A stretch of DNA of 64,000 nucleotides from Venatoribacter pacificus (lineage in GTDB: Bacteria; Pseudomonadota; Gammaproteobacteria; Pseudomonadales; Oceanobacteraceae), in the NCBI RefSeq assembly GCF_025318105.1, contig NZ_JAOANI010000028.1, positions 62,001 to 126,000 of the forward strand, read 5' to 3'. This document shows positions 52,765 to 62,560 of the stretch, one piece after another. The first letter of the stretch is position 1; each line of letters opens with the position of its first letter. Position numbers and translations under genes: made by a program. Under the pieces are notes generated by a model. The model was given only the letters and a program-made list of their open reading frames with translations. It had not been told where the DNA came from and ran no database searches.

Positions 52765-53922
52765 TCAGTAGCGGTAAAGAACTCCGGCACTGACAAGCTG
52801 ATAATTCACCAATGCCGGGGCTTCCGCAGCCTTGCTGCCTTGTGCTCCCCAGGATTCTCGGCTGCGATAGCTTTGCCCGCTGAGGCTGAATTCCAGTGCA
52901 TGGGACCAAAGCAGATCGATACCCAGCTCCAGCGTGATAGCGCCGTAAGCGGACAGCCGGGCGTCACTGCTTTGAGCATTACCGCTGGCGCTGCTGGCCA
53001 GAGAATAAAAATCGGCGGCCTGCTGGCGGTAAAAGCGACTGCCAATATTGGCGCGCCAATTACGCCCGATAAAGCGCCCCAGATTCTGATACCAGCGCAG
53101 CTCAAGCGTATGGGAATCCACACCCCAGCTGTCGTGGTAAAGACGATAATTCCAGTGCGCAGCACCATTCCAGGGTTTCATAAAAAAACGGTACATCAGC
53201 GTCAGCGTCTGACTGTCCCGGTTGTCCGGGCGCAGATCAATATTGCGGTACGGGTCCGATAAGTAACCACTGCTTTGGCTGTAACCCAGCGTCAGCTGCA
53301 GCACTTCGTACTTATTCAGAATCTGACTGATGCCAAGATAAGCCTCCTGGCGGCTGCGGGTCTGATCATCGGCCAGCTGACGGTTGACCGACAGGCGGGT
53401 ATCGCTGGGATTGAGACGATCATCGGACTGACTGAGTCCGGCATTAAGGGTGGTCATGCCCGACCAGAGCTCAAGGCTGCCGGCCAGATTCCAGGCCTGT
53501 GCCTGATAGTCGTTTTCAGTGGAATAATACAGACCGCCACCCAGCGTGCCGTGAGAAAAATAGCGGCTGAGCTGCAGCTGGGCATCGCTGCGCTGCTCGT
53601 TAATGGAGGCACCGCTCATAATCACTTCGCTCTGACCGCTGCTGTTTTCGAAGGTCTGCTGTGGTGAGGCACCACTCAGACTTTCATAGCTGCCCTGCAT
53701 ATTCAGCAGCCATTGTCCGGCGATGGGAGTTTGCCACTGCAGTTGCTGTACAGAAATCTGATAGCGCTGTGTGGAGCCACTGGCGACGCGGTTCGCCGGC
53801 ATATCGTTTTCCTGATACTGGCTCACGCGGTATTGTAATTGTGCTTCCTGTGGTGGCGCCAGCCCATACGACGGCGCCGCTGCTGCCAGTGCCAGCAGGG
53901 CACTTTTAGCACTGGATTTCAT
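52765..53922 (-). CDS. DUF3570 outer-membrane beta-barrel protein
   Basis: The 385-residue product has a signal peptide (about 1-20) and a mature part of alternating aromatic beta strands, ending LVSAGVLYRY with a terminal aromatic residue, as outer-membrane barrels do. Sequence pattern fits DUF3570. Its ATG lies 17 bases inside the end of the c-di-GMP gene, with no ribosome site of its own, so it is probably translated by coupling. In other genomes DUF3570 genes often sit with ApbE and thioredoxin-like genes; none are here. Confidence 0.72.
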   Translation of the reverse strand: MKSSAKSALLALAAAAPSYGLAPPQEAQLQYRVSQYQENDMPANRVASGSTQRYQISVQQLQWQTPIAGQWLLNMQGSYESLSGASPQQTFENSSGQSEVIMSGASINEQRSDAQLQLSRYFSHGTLGGGLYYSTENDYQAQAWNLAGSLELWSGMTTLNAGLSQSDDRLNPSDTRLSVNRQLADDQTRSRQEAYLGISQILNKYEVLQLTLGYSQSSGYLSDPYRNIDLRPDNRDSQTLTLMYRFFMKPWNGAAHWNYRLYHDSWGVDSHTLELRWYQNLGRFIGRNWRANIGSRFYRQQAADFYSLASSASGNAQSSDARLSAYGAITLELGIDLLWSHALEFSLSGQSYRSRESWGAQGSKAAEAPALVNYQLVSAGVLYRY

Positions 53923-56900
53923 GACGTTGCAGCAACTGAATAAATTGTTTCTGTGGCAGCGGTTTGCTGAACAGGAAGCCCTGGACTTCTTCACAGCGTG
54001 CGGATATTAAAAATTGCAGCTGTTCACGCGTTTCCACCCCTTCGGCAATAATGCCCATGCCCAGGTTGTGTGCCATGGCAATAATGGTTCGCGTGATCTG
54101 TGCATCATCAGAGTTGTCCGGCAAATTCTGAATAAAACTGCGGTCGATTTTTAAGGTATCTACCGGGAATTGTTTCAGATAATTCAGGGAAGAATAGCCG
54201 GTACCAAAATCGTCGATTGCGGTACGTACACCCAGCTTGCGCAAGCCATTAAGAGCTTCAAGGGTGTGTTCGATGTCGTCGATCAGAATACTTTCAGTCA
54301 GTTCCAGCTCCAGCTGATCGGGACGTATACCGGCTTTGAAAATGGCATCTTTTACAATCTGCAGGAAATCGTCCTGTTTAAACTGGCGTGCGGATACGTT
54401 AACGGCAATACGTTGCAGATCCAGTGCTTTATTTTTCCAGTCGGCGAAATGCTGGCAGGCCTGCTCCAGCACCCATTGGCCGATCGGCACAATCAGCCCG
54501 GTGTCTTCAATAATCGGAATAAATAATCCGGGGGAAATGAGTCCTTTGGTCGGATGGTTCCAGCGCAATAAGGCTTCTGCTGCTACGGCTTTACCATTGC
54601 TGGACTGATACTGTGGCTGGTAATAGAGTTCCAGCTCGTTACGGCCCAGCGCGTGGCGCAGATCGTTTTCCAGCTCCAGTAATTCAACCGCCTTTTGGTT
54701 CATTTTTTCGTTAAAGAACTGTACGTTGTCGCGCCCCAGATCTTTGGCGTGATACATCGCCATATCGGAATTTTTCAGCAATTCAATCACGCTGCCACCA
54801 TCGTGCGGATAGATGGATATGCCGATACTGGCACTGATAAACACTTCACGCTGGCCAAGAATATAAGGCCGGTTTAAAGCATGCAGAATACGTTCAGCCA
54901 CTTTGACGGCGGTATCGGCCGCTTTTTCGTTATCGGTCTGTTCGCCAATCGCAACGGTAAATTCATCACCGCCGATACGGCAGACCAGGTCGTGTTTTTT
55001 GGTACAGTTACGCAGTCGCTGAGCCACCTGTTTTAATACCTGATCGCCGGCCGGGTGTCCCATCGAATCGTTAATCGGTTTAAAGCGGTCAAGGTCGATA
55101 AATAACAGGGCAACGCAATGGTTGTTGCGCTGCGCTGTTTTCAGTAAAACGTCCAGCCGTTCATGCATCTGGCTGCGGTTGGGCAGGCCGGTGAGCGGAT
55201 CAAAATACGCCAGTTTATGAATACGCTCTTCAATCACCTTACGTTCGGTGATGTCGGACATAATAATAATCAGACTCTGAACTTCGTGATCCTGATCGCG
55301 GATAGCACTGACACCCGCCCAGCCGGTGCGGATCTCGCCACTGGCCCGCTGGTAGAAAATTTCACCCTGCCAGTAGCCGGCAGACACCAGAGCTTCGCCG
55401 ATTTCTTCAAAAAAAGTGATGCCGTGACGCTCTGACGAAATAAGGAAGTCCGGCGTCCGGCCAATAACTTCTTCATTTTTATAGCCGGTAATGGCACCGA
55501 AGGCGCGGTTAATATTGGCAATATTCAACGTACGGTCGGTGATTAAAATCGCTTCGTTACTGTTGTCGAAAACTTCCCCGGCCAGTTGCAGTTCACGCTC
55601 GATTGTGCGGGCTTCGCCAACATCGCGTGAGATGCCGAGCATACCCTGCAGCTCACCTTTGTCATTCCATAACGGACTGGCCTGTAATTCCAGCAAAACT
55701 TCTTTACCGTTTTTACTGGTGGCGATGGCGTCTTTGCGGATCATCACATTGCGTGATTGGGCGTTATCAGGATCGCGCAGCGCTTGCCGTATTTCATGAT
55801 GCATCGCGTGGAACAGTGTGCGGATGTCGCGGCGCTTAAAGATGGCGCCGATACCTTCACGCAGTAATTCGTCCGGTTTATAACCGAGGAGGCGCTCAAC
55901 CGAGGAGCTGACGAAATTAAAATTCAGGTTGATGTCAGTGGCCCAGATAACGTCGCTCATGTTTTCTGCCAGTAAACGGTAGCGCCGTTCGGATTCGACA
56001 ATACGTTCCTGTTTTTCGATATCACCGGTCACGTCGCGGGCGGTGCCGATATAGCGCACAACGTTGCCGTCTTTATCCAGTGCAAAGGGGGTGTCGCGGA
56101 ACTTCAGTACCCGCAGGCTGCCATCGGCATGACGGAAGCGGGCCGTCGCCTCGCGAGTGGTCCCCATTGCCAGCGAGCGGTTTTTATTCAGGGCGATGGC
56201 CAGATGCCTTTCTTCTTCCGGCTCGGCATAACGCAGCCAGTCATTGGCATCGAGTTGAAGGTCGGCAGGGTAGCCGAGTACTTCACCCATGGTGCGGTTG
56301 TGGTAAATCACTTTGTGGTTCAGCTCGGACGTCAGCTCGACGACGTACACCAGGTCTGGCATTGCTGCCATAACCTTGGACCAGAAAGCCTCGCGTTCGC
56401 GGGTCTTTTCGGTGGCTTTTTTTCGTTCAGTCACATCCAGAACGGTCATCAGCGCCTGGCCGACGGTGCCCGAGCGCAGACTGAGGTTAACCCAGAAATC
56501 ACGCGGCTCGCCGCTGAATATGCGCAGCGGTAATTCAAACTCGGTGGTGCTCAGTTTCAGGTCGACCGCACGTTGCAGCGCAGAGCGTAACTCACGGCTG
56601 CCCTGCACCAGTAATTGACTGTAGTCCTGCAATAATTGTTGCCGACTGCAGGCTTTGGTCATGCGCACGGCGGCATCGTTAATATTGACCAGCCGTACAC
56701 TTTCCAGCTGGCCATCGAAGTGCGAGATATCCAGCAGGCAATGTGCGACACCGGCCTCTTCAAACAGGGCTTTATAGCGGCTGCGGCTTTCTTCAAGAGC
56801 GTTGGTGGCGTGTACCGCATCAGTAATATCGCGCAGCAACCAGACTATGCCGGATATGCGCCGGCCCTCGTACAGCGGATTGTATCCCTGCTCCAGTATG

Positions 56901-58078
56901 CGTTGTTCTTCGCCAATGCGAACGGTCAGCTGGCGGCCGTTATCCTGCAGCAGTTCCAGCTCGTCGGCATTCAGGCCACGGTTCCAGAGTGCCTGTTTGT
57001 CAGGCCAGACATCGGCCAGGCTCTCACCGAGAAAATCACGCTGGCCGTTCTCAATCAGCAGCGCGGCCCCTTTCGGGTTGACGTAATTGATCAGACCGAA
57101 GGCATCGGTGGAGATCAGGGCGTCGTCAATCGACATCAGCACCCGGTCGGCACGTTGCTCGGTCTGACGGCGGATGATTTCCAGTTCGGCCGCGCGGCGT
57201 TCCTGGCGGCGCAGGAAGACCCACAGAATGCCAGCCAAAATGGAGAAGGTGGCCAGTACCACCAATGGCGGATGAATGCGGCTCCAGAGCTGGGCCTGAA
57301 CGTCTTTTTCCACCGGCAGGGCAATCACATCCCAGTGGGTAAAGGGAATGTTGGTGCGGTACAGAATCTGTTGTTCTTCGGTTTTACTCAGCTTGGGCTG
57401 GTGGGATGAATCGGCGTAGTAATGCTCACGGATACCGATGGAGTTATCGCGGGTGTCGAGCAACAGCATCTCGAAGCCGGGAAAGTTGCCGTTGTAGATA
57501 ATGCTCGACAGCTTGCTGTAGGAACGGCGGCTGACAAAGAGGTAAGTTTCACCTCCCGGTCCCTGAAAACGCGTGAAAAAGTAGTACCCGCCTTTGCTGC
57601 CATAACGCAGCGAGAACATGCCCTGGTTGCCACCAATGCTGAGGCTGTTGGCATAGATATCGCGGGTTTCATCGGCATGCAGCGCAGTTCCGCGATGAGT
57701 CAGATAGCGGCCATTGGCATCGAACAACACAAACCCGGTGAGGTTAAAGAAGGATTTCTGCATTTCAGCCCAGAGCTGATCACGGGCAGCCGCATCACCC
57801 TTGGCGGATTGCTCGAGCAGGGGGGCAAAAGCCCGGCTGAACATCGTGTTCGCGGCCAGTCCGGCCTGCGCCAGCAAACCGGACTGCTGCACATAGTTTT
57901 CCAGCGTCAGCGCCACTTCTTTGTTGAACGCCAGCTGGTCGTTATGCCATTGGCGATAGACGTTACCGGCCAGTACCAGCGCCAGAAAAACAAAGCTGAG
58001 CAGAAACAGCGGAACATTCATCAGCGTGGAACGGCGCAGGTCGTCCTGGCCAGCTCGCTGTAACAGACGAAACAGCAT
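53906..58078 (-). CDS. Membrane sensor with five PAS domains, GGDEF and EAL
   Basis: This 1390-residue protein has membrane segments at about 22-43 and 270-290 around a periplasmic dCACHE-like sensor. Five PAS domains follow (about 311-418, 433-550, 567-688, 698-823, 829-946), then GGDEF (about 955-1115) and EAL (about 1130-1388). The cyclase motif RIGGDEF (1034-1040) and the phosphodiesterase motif AEALLRW (1167-1173), with DDFGTGYSSL and EGVET, are all intact, so it may both make and break c-di-GMP. Its end overlaps the DUF3570 gene. A separate PilZ protein lies 2 kb away. Confidence 0.93.
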   Translation of the reverse strand: MLFRLLQRAGQDDLRRSTLMNVPLFLLSFVFLALVLAGNVYRQWHNDQLAFNKEVALTLENYVQQSGLLAQAGLAANTMFSRAFAPLLEQSAKGDAAARDQLWAEMQKSFFNLTGFVLFDANGRYLTHRGTALHADETRDIYANSLSIGGNQGMFSLRYGSKGGYYFFTRFQGPGGETYLFVSRRSYSKLSSIIYNGNFPGFEMLLLDTRDNSIGIREHYYADSSHQPKLSKTEEQQILYRTNIPFTHWDVIALPVEKDVQAQLWSRIHPPLVVLATFSILAGILWVFLRRQERRAAELEIIRRQTEQRADRVLMSIDDALISTDAFGLINYVNPKGAALLIENGQRDFLGESLADVWPDKQALWNRGLNADELELLQDNGRQLTVRIGEEQRILEQGYNPLYEGRRISGIVWLLRDITDAVHATNALEESRSRYKALFEEAGVAHCLLDISHFDGQLESVRLVNINDAAVRMTKACSRQQLLQDYSQLLVQGSRELRSALQRAVDLKLSTTEFELPLRIFSGEPRDFWVNLSLRSGTVGQALMTVLDVTERKKATEKTREREAFWSKVMAAMPDLVYVVELTSELNHKVIYHNRTMGEVLGYPADLQLDANDWLRYAEPEEERHLAIALNKNRSLAMGTTREATARFRHADGSLRVLKFRDTPFALDKDGNVVRYIGTARDVTGDIEKQERIVESERRYRLLAENMSDVIWATDINLNFNFVSSSVERLLGYKPDELLREGIGAIFKRRDIRTLFHAMHHEIRQALRDPDNAQSRNVMIRKDAIATSKNGKEVLLELQASPLWNDKGELQGMLGISRDVGEARTIERELQLAGEVFDNSNEAILITDRTLNIANINRAFGAITGYKNEEVIGRTPDFLISSERHGITFFEEIGEALVSAGYWQGEIFYQRASGEIRTGWAGVSAIRDQDHEVQSLIIIMSDITERKVIEERIHKLAYFDPLTGLPNRSQMHERLDVLLKTAQRNNHCVALLFIDLDRFKPINDSMGHPAGDQVLKQVAQRLRNCTKKHDLVCRIGGDEFTVAIGEQTDNEKAADTAVKVAERILHALNRPYILGQREVFISASIGISIYPHDGGSVIELLKNSDMAMYHAKDLGRDNVQFFNEKMNQKAVELLELENDLRHALGRNELELYYQPQYQSSNGKAVAAEALLRWNHPTKGLISPGLFIPIIEDTGLIVPIGQWVLEQACQHFADWKNKALDLQRIAVNVSARQFKQDDFLQIVKDAIFKAGIRPDQLELELTESILIDDIEHTLEALNGLRKLGVRTAIDDFGTGYSSLNYLKQFPVDTLKIDRSFIQNLPDNSDDAQITRTIIAMAHNLGMGIIAEGVETREQLQFLISARCEEVQGFLFSKPLPQKQFIQLLQRHEIQC

Positions 58079-58292
58079 GGCTAAAGAGTCTTATCTTTAT
58101 TAATCATCATGGCGGAAGTATAGACAGCCAGGCGGGGTGTAGGCGACTTAATAAAGTACTGATGACATTTCTGTGACTTTGGACACAGCCAATAGTGTCT
58201 GCACGCAGAAAAAGCCACGACAATGGCCTGTTATGTTGCCATTAGCGGCGCTTTTCAGTAGCTTTGCCGCCATCTGATACGAGGTATTTTCC

Positions 58293-59954
58293 ATGGCACA
58301 GTATGTATTCACCATGAACCGCCTGGGCAAGATTGTTCCGCCCAAGCGCCAGATCCTGCGTGATATTTCTCTTTCGTTCTTTCCAGGCGCCAAAATCGGT
58401 GTGCTGGGCCTGAACGGCTCCGGTAAATCCACCCTGCTGAAAATTATGGCGGGCCTGGATACTGACATTATTGGTGAGGCCCGTCCGCAGCCGGATCTGA
58501 AAATCGGCTACCTGCCGCAGGAGCCGGAACTGGACCCGGCCAAAGACGTTAAAGGTAACGTTGAAGATGGTCTGCGCGAACTGCTCGACGCCCGTGCCGC
58601 TCTGGATGCGGTCTACGCGGCATACGCTGAGCCGGATGCTGATTTCGATGCGCTGGCGAAAAAACAGGGTCAGCTGGAAGCCTTTATTGAAGCCTCCGGT
58701 GGTCATGACATGGAGCGCCACATGGAAGTTGCCGCTGATGCGCTGCGTCTGCCGCCATGGGATGCGGATGTGACCAAACTGTCCGGTGGTGAGCGCCGCC
58801 GCGTGGCATTGTGCCGCCTGCTGATGTCGAAGCCGGATATGTTGTTGCTGGACGAACCCACCAACCACCTGGATGCCGAATCTGTAGGCTGGCTGGAACA
58901 GTTCCTGGAAGAGTATCCGGGCACCGTGGTGGCGATTACCCACGACCGTTACTTCCTCGACAACTGCGCGGAATGGATTCTGGAGCTTGATCGTGGTCAC
59001 GGTATTCCTTACGAGGGTAACTACACCACCTGGCTGGAAACCAAAGAAAAGCGTTTAGAGCAGGAAAAGAAACAGGAAGAGGCACACTCCAAAGCCATTA
59101 AACATGAGCTGGAGTGGGTGCGTCAGGGGGCTAAAGGGCGTCAGGCGAAGAGCAAGGCGCGTCTGGCAGCATTCGAAGAAATGAACTCGCGCGAATTCCA
59201 GACCCGTAACGAAACCAACGAGATTTATATTCCACCAGGCCCGCGTCTGGGCGACAAAGTCATCGAGTTTCATAACGTCACCAAATCTTACGGCGATCGT
59301 GTGCTGATCGATGATCTGAGCTTTACCGTCCCGCCGGGCGCTATTGTCGGTATCATCGGGGGGAACGGTGCCGGTAAATCGACCCTGTTCCGCATGATTG
59401 CCGGTACCGAGCAACCGGATTCCGGCAGTGTGGTGATGGGCGAAACCGTCAAACTGGCGTTTGTCGAACAGCTGCGCGATGAGCTGGACGATAAGAAAAC
59501 CGTCTGGGAATCCATCTCCGACGGTATGGATATGATCAACATCAACGGCAAAGATTACCCAAGCCGCTCGTACATCGGCCGCTTTAACTTTAAAGGCGGT
59601 GATCAGCAGAAGCGTGTGGGTGATCTTTCTGGTGGTGAGCGCGGCCGTCTGCAACTGGCTTATACCCTGAAGCAAGGGGCTAACGTACTGCTGCTGGATG
59701 AACCGTCCAACGACCTTGACGTAGAAACCCTGCGGGCGCTGGAAGAAGCGGTGCTGGCTTTCCCCGGAGCGGTGATGGTGGTGTCGCACGATCGCTGGTT
59801 CCTTGACCGTATTGCCACGCATATTCTGGCGTACGAAGGCGATTCGAAAGTAACTTTCTTTGAAGGTAACTACACCGAATACGAAGCCGACCGTAAAAAG
59901 CGCCTGGGCAACGATGCGTCGCCTAAGCGCATGAAGTACAAGCGTCTGGCGTAA
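58293..59954 (+). CDS. ettA: Energy-dependent translational throttle ABC-F protein EttA
   Basis: The 553-residue protein (E. coli 555) binds the ribosomal E site and gates the first translation steps according to ATP/ADP. Two ABC domains are complete: Walker A GLNGSGKST (39-47), LSGGERRR and LLLDEPTNHLD, then GGNGAGKST, LSGGERGR and LLLDEPSNDLD. The EttA-type linker and a short arm lie between. There is no membrane part. GAGG lies nine bases before the ATG. Confidence 0.95.
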   Translation: MAQYVFTMNRLGKIVPPKRQILRDISLSFFPGAKIGVLGLNGSGKSTLLKIMAGLDTDIIGEARPQPDLKIGYLPQEPELDPAKDVKGNVEDGLRELLDARAALDAVYAAYAEPDADFDALAKKQGQLEAFIEASGGHDMERHMEVAADALRLPPWDADVTKLSGGERRRVALCRLLMSKPDMLLLDEPTNHLDAESVGWLEQFLEEYPGTVVAITHDRYFLDNCAEWILELDRGHGIPYEGNYTTWLETKEKRLEQEKKQEEAHSKAIKHELEWVRQGAKGRQAKSKARLAAFEEMNSREFQTRNETNEIYIPPGPRLGDKVIEFHNVTKSYGDRVLIDDLSFTVPPGAIVGIIGGNGAGKSTLFRMIAGTEQPDSGSVVMGETVKLAFVEQLRDELDDKKTVWESISDGMDMININGKDYPSRSYIGRFNFKGGDQQKRVGDLSGGERGRLQLAYTLKQGANVLLLDEPSNDLDVETLRALEEAVLAFPGAVMVVSHDRWFLDRIATHILAYEGDSKVTFFEGNYTEYEADRKKRLGNDASPKRMKYKRLA

Positions 59955-59970
59955 ACGCCGGATAACAGGG

Positions 59971-60005
59971 GCAGAAGTCAGCCGTTATCAGCGGCTGACT
60001 TCTGC
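59971..60005. repeat. 14-bp perfect inverted repeat after ettA
   Basis: GCAGAAGTCAGCCG (59971-59984) pairs with CGGCTGACTTCTGC (59992-60005), loop of seven. No T run follows, so it may be a transcript 3'-end stem or a processed terminator. Confidence 0.65.
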
Positions 60006-60122
60006 TCACTGATCTCCTTTCTGTCACAAACGGCAGCCGCCGCTGTTTGCGATATCAGTAATTCCAACTAAACCTTTATACATCTGTGGACATAATGTCC
60101 CGGAATGTGACAGAGGTAAGTC

Positions 60123-60488
60123 ATGGATTCTCGGCAGTTCAAGCGTGTGCATTTTCTTCAGCGTGTCCAGGTCGAAACCGGCGGCGAACGCATGGAAACC
60201 CATTGCCTGGATATCAGTTTGCGTGGTGTTTTGCTGGTACGCCCACAGGATGTGAACTGGCGTCTGGAGCAGCAACTGGTGGTAACACTGGTACTCTCTC
60301 CGCAGGAGGCCATCGAAATGCGTTGTTCGCTGGTGCATATCGATGATGACGTTGTTGGCTGTGCCTGCGACTCGATGGATCTCGACAGCATGACGGCATT
60401 GCGCCGTTTGCTGGAGCTTAATATGGCAGACCCCAACGCGGTTCACCGCGAACTGGCTGAGCTGGTCCGCCCAACCGCAATGGATTAA
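60123..60488 (+). CDS. PilZ-domain c-di-GMP receptor
   Basis: The 121-residue single-domain protein has the two c-di-GMP-binding motifs of PilZ: RxxxR at 4-8 (RQFKR) and DxSxxG at 30-35 (DISLRG). It probably acts by binding a partner after c-di-GMP binding. AGAGG is close before the ATG. The large GGDEF-EAL gene is 2 kb away on the other strand. Confidence 0.88.
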   Translation: MDSRQFKRVHFLQRVQVETGGERMETHCLDISLRGVLLVRPQDVNWRLEQQLVVTLVLSPQEAIEMRCSLVHIDDDVVGCACDSMDLDSMTALRRLLELNMADPNAVHRELAELVRPTAMD

Positions 60489-60544
60489 ACGTCTGTTGGC
60501 AGCGCTCCTGTGCTGACAAGATAGCCTGCTGACAAGGTATAGTA

Positions 60545-60574
60545 ACGGCCTGTGATATTGATCAGGCCGTTTTT
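60545..60574 (+). terminator. Terminator-like hairpin abutting a start codon
   Basis: ACGGCCTG (60545-60552) pairs with CAGGCCGT (60563-60570), followed by TTTT. It may end the PilZ transcript, but it lies only two bases before the ATG of the next gene. Confidence 0.55.
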
Positions 60575-60576
60575 CT

Positions 60577-61242
60577 ATGTATTTTCCCGTTGTTGAAGGT
60601 CGGACCTTCCCCCAGCCTACCGGCAAAATTGTCTGTGTCGGACGTAATTACGCCGAACACGCCCGCGAGCTGAACAATCCTGTTCCCAGTCAGCCGATTC
60701 TGTTTATCAAGCCCGCCGATGCTGCGGTATCTATGGCTCCGTCGTTCTGCATTCCGCAAGGGCAGGGCGCTGTGCATCATGAGCTGGAGATCGCGCTGCT
60801 GATTGGTCAGCGCTTATGCCACAGCACGGAAGATGAGGTACGGGCCGCCATTGCTGGTGTGGGCCTGGGGCTGGACCTGACTCTGCGCGATGTGCAGGAC
60901 GGCCTGAAAACCAAAGGCCAGCCCTGGGAAATTGCCAAAGGCTTTGATGGTGCCTGCCCGCTGAGCGATTTTGTTGCCGCCTCAAAGGTGGACAGCTGGC
61001 AACAGCTGAGCCTGACACTGGTGCGTAATGGCCAGGTGCAGCAGCAGGGGAACAGCGCCGATATGCTGTTCCCTCTGCTGCCGCTGATTGCCTATATGAG
61101 CCGGATTTTCACGCTGAATCCGGGCGACATCATTATGACCGGCACCCCAGCCGGTGTTGGCCCTCTGCTGCCTGGCGACGAGTTGGAAGCCCGTCTGCAG
61201 GATTGGCTGACGGTTCGTTGCCATGTAGGAGAAACTGACTGA
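60577..61242 (+). CDS. Fumarylacetoacetate hydrolase-family protein (YcgM/FAHD1-like)
   Basis: The 221-residue protein is the single-domain FAH type. The motif KIVCVGRNYAEHARE, the metal-binding ELEIALLIG glutamates, the GLDLTLRD segment and TGTPAGVGPL are all present. Relatives cleave acylpyruvates or decarboxylate oxaloacetate. There is no ribosome site before the ATG, which follows a hairpin, so leaderless or coupled translation is possible. Its end overlaps moeA by one base. Confidence 0.88.
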   Translation: MYFPVVEGRTFPQPTGKIVCVGRNYAEHARELNNPVPSQPILFIKPADAAVSMAPSFCIPQGQGAVHHELEIALLIGQRLCHSTEDEVRAAIAGVGLGLDLTLRDVQDGLKTKGQPWEIAKGFDGACPLSDFVAASKVDSWQQLSLTLVRNGQVQQQGNSADMLFPLLPLIAYMSRIFTLNPGDIIMTGTPAGVGPLLPGDELEARLQDWLTVRCHVGETD

Positions 61243-62477
61243 TGGCGGCTTGTGATATGCCTGGTCTGACGCCGCTGGCGCAGGCGCTGGAAAGCCTGCT
61301 GGGCGCGATTGAAGCGCGCACCAGTAACGAATTCATTCGTCTGGAACAGGCGCTGGGCCGGGTGCTGGCTGAGGATGTACGCAGTACGCTGAACGTACCT
61401 CCGGCGGATAATTCGGCGATGGATGGCTATGCCGTGCGTGCCGCCGATTTAAGTGCCGACTGTGAATTAACCTTGCAGGGTAAAAGCATGGCAGGCCATC
61501 CGTATACCGGTGCGGTTGGTCAGGGCGGGTGTGTCCGTATTATGACCGGCGCGCTGCTGCCCGCCGGTGCTGACAGCGTGGTTATGCAGGAAAACGCCGC
61601 CTTGCTGGAAAACGGCCAGGTGCAGTTTCACTCGACTGTGCCGAAGGGCGATAACGTGCGCTATTGCGGTGATGACATTCGTGCCGGTGAGATTATTCTC
61701 CGTGCCGGTCGCCGCTTGCGGCCTGCGGATCTGGGTTTGCTGGCCAGTATTGGTATTGCGCAGGTCTGTGTTTATACGCAATTAAAAGTCGCACTACTGG
61801 CCACCGGTGACGAGCTGGTGATGCCGGGTGAGCCGTTAGCTGATGGGCAAATTTATCAGAGCAACAGTTTTACCGTGGCGGCTGTTGCCCGGCGTCTGGG
61901 TTGTGACGTGGTGGATCTGGGGAAGGTTGATGACAGCCCGGAAGCGTTACGACAGGCGTTTATTCAGGCCGACCGTCTGGCCGATGTGGTCATTACCTCT
62001 GGCGGTGTATCGGTGGGTGAAGCGGATTACACCAAAGACATTCTCGCCGAGCTTGGTGAAATCAGTTTCTGGAAGCTGGCGATTAAACCGGGCAAACCCT
62101 TTGCCAGCGGTCGTCTGCCCAATAGCGTATTTATTGGCTTGCCGGGTAACCCGGTATCGGCGCTGGTGACCATGCATCAGTTGGCCGCTCCGATGCTGCG
62201 CAAACTGGCGGGTGAGACACCGGTGCAGCCGCTGCGTTTACCGGCGCTGGCCGCCAGTGTTATCCGCAAAAGTCCCGGTCGTACGGATTTTCAGCGCGGC
62301 ATCTGGCAACTGAATGAACAGGGTCAGGTAATGGTACGGCCAACCGGCGGGCAAAGCTCCGGTGTACTCAGTTCGATGAGTCAGGCGAACTGCTACATCG
62401 TACTGGAACAGATGCGTGGACCGGTTAATGAGGGCGAAAGCGTCATGATTGAGCCTTTTGATGCTTTACTGGAATAG
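61242..62477 (+). CDS. moeA: Molybdopterin molybdenumtransferase
   Basis: The 411-residue enzyme (E. coli 411) inserts molybdate into adenylated molybdopterin. MDGYAV (about 53), the MoaB-like central TGDEL and SGGVSVGEAD, and the FIGLPGNPVSA segment are intact. Its ATG shares one base with the stop of the FAH gene. No other molybdopterin gene is in the window. Confidence 0.94.
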   Translation: MAACDMPGLTPLAQALESLLGAIEARTSNEFIRLEQALGRVLAEDVRSTLNVPPADNSAMDGYAVRAADLSADCELTLQGKSMAGHPYTGAVGQGGCVRIMTGALLPAGADSVVMQENAALLENGQVQFHSTVPKGDNVRYCGDDIRAGEIILRAGRRLRPADLGLLASIGIAQVCVYTQLKVALLATGDELVMPGEPLADGQIYQSNSFTVAAVARRLGCDVVDLGKVDDSPEALRQAFIQADRLADVVITSGGVSVGEADYTKDILAELGEISFWKLAIKPGKPFASGRLPNSVFIGLPGNPVSALVTMHQLAAPMLRKLAGETPVQPLRLPALAASVIRKSPGRTDFQRGIWQLNEQGQVMVRPTGGQSSGVLSSMSQANCYIVLEQMRGPVNEGESVMIEPFDALLE

Positions 62478-62560
62478 TGTTGTTCGTCGGCTAATGGAAC
62501 TCCCATGAGTCATACCCGTCCTACGCCGCTTGTTGTCCACAACCTGACGAAGAGTAACTT

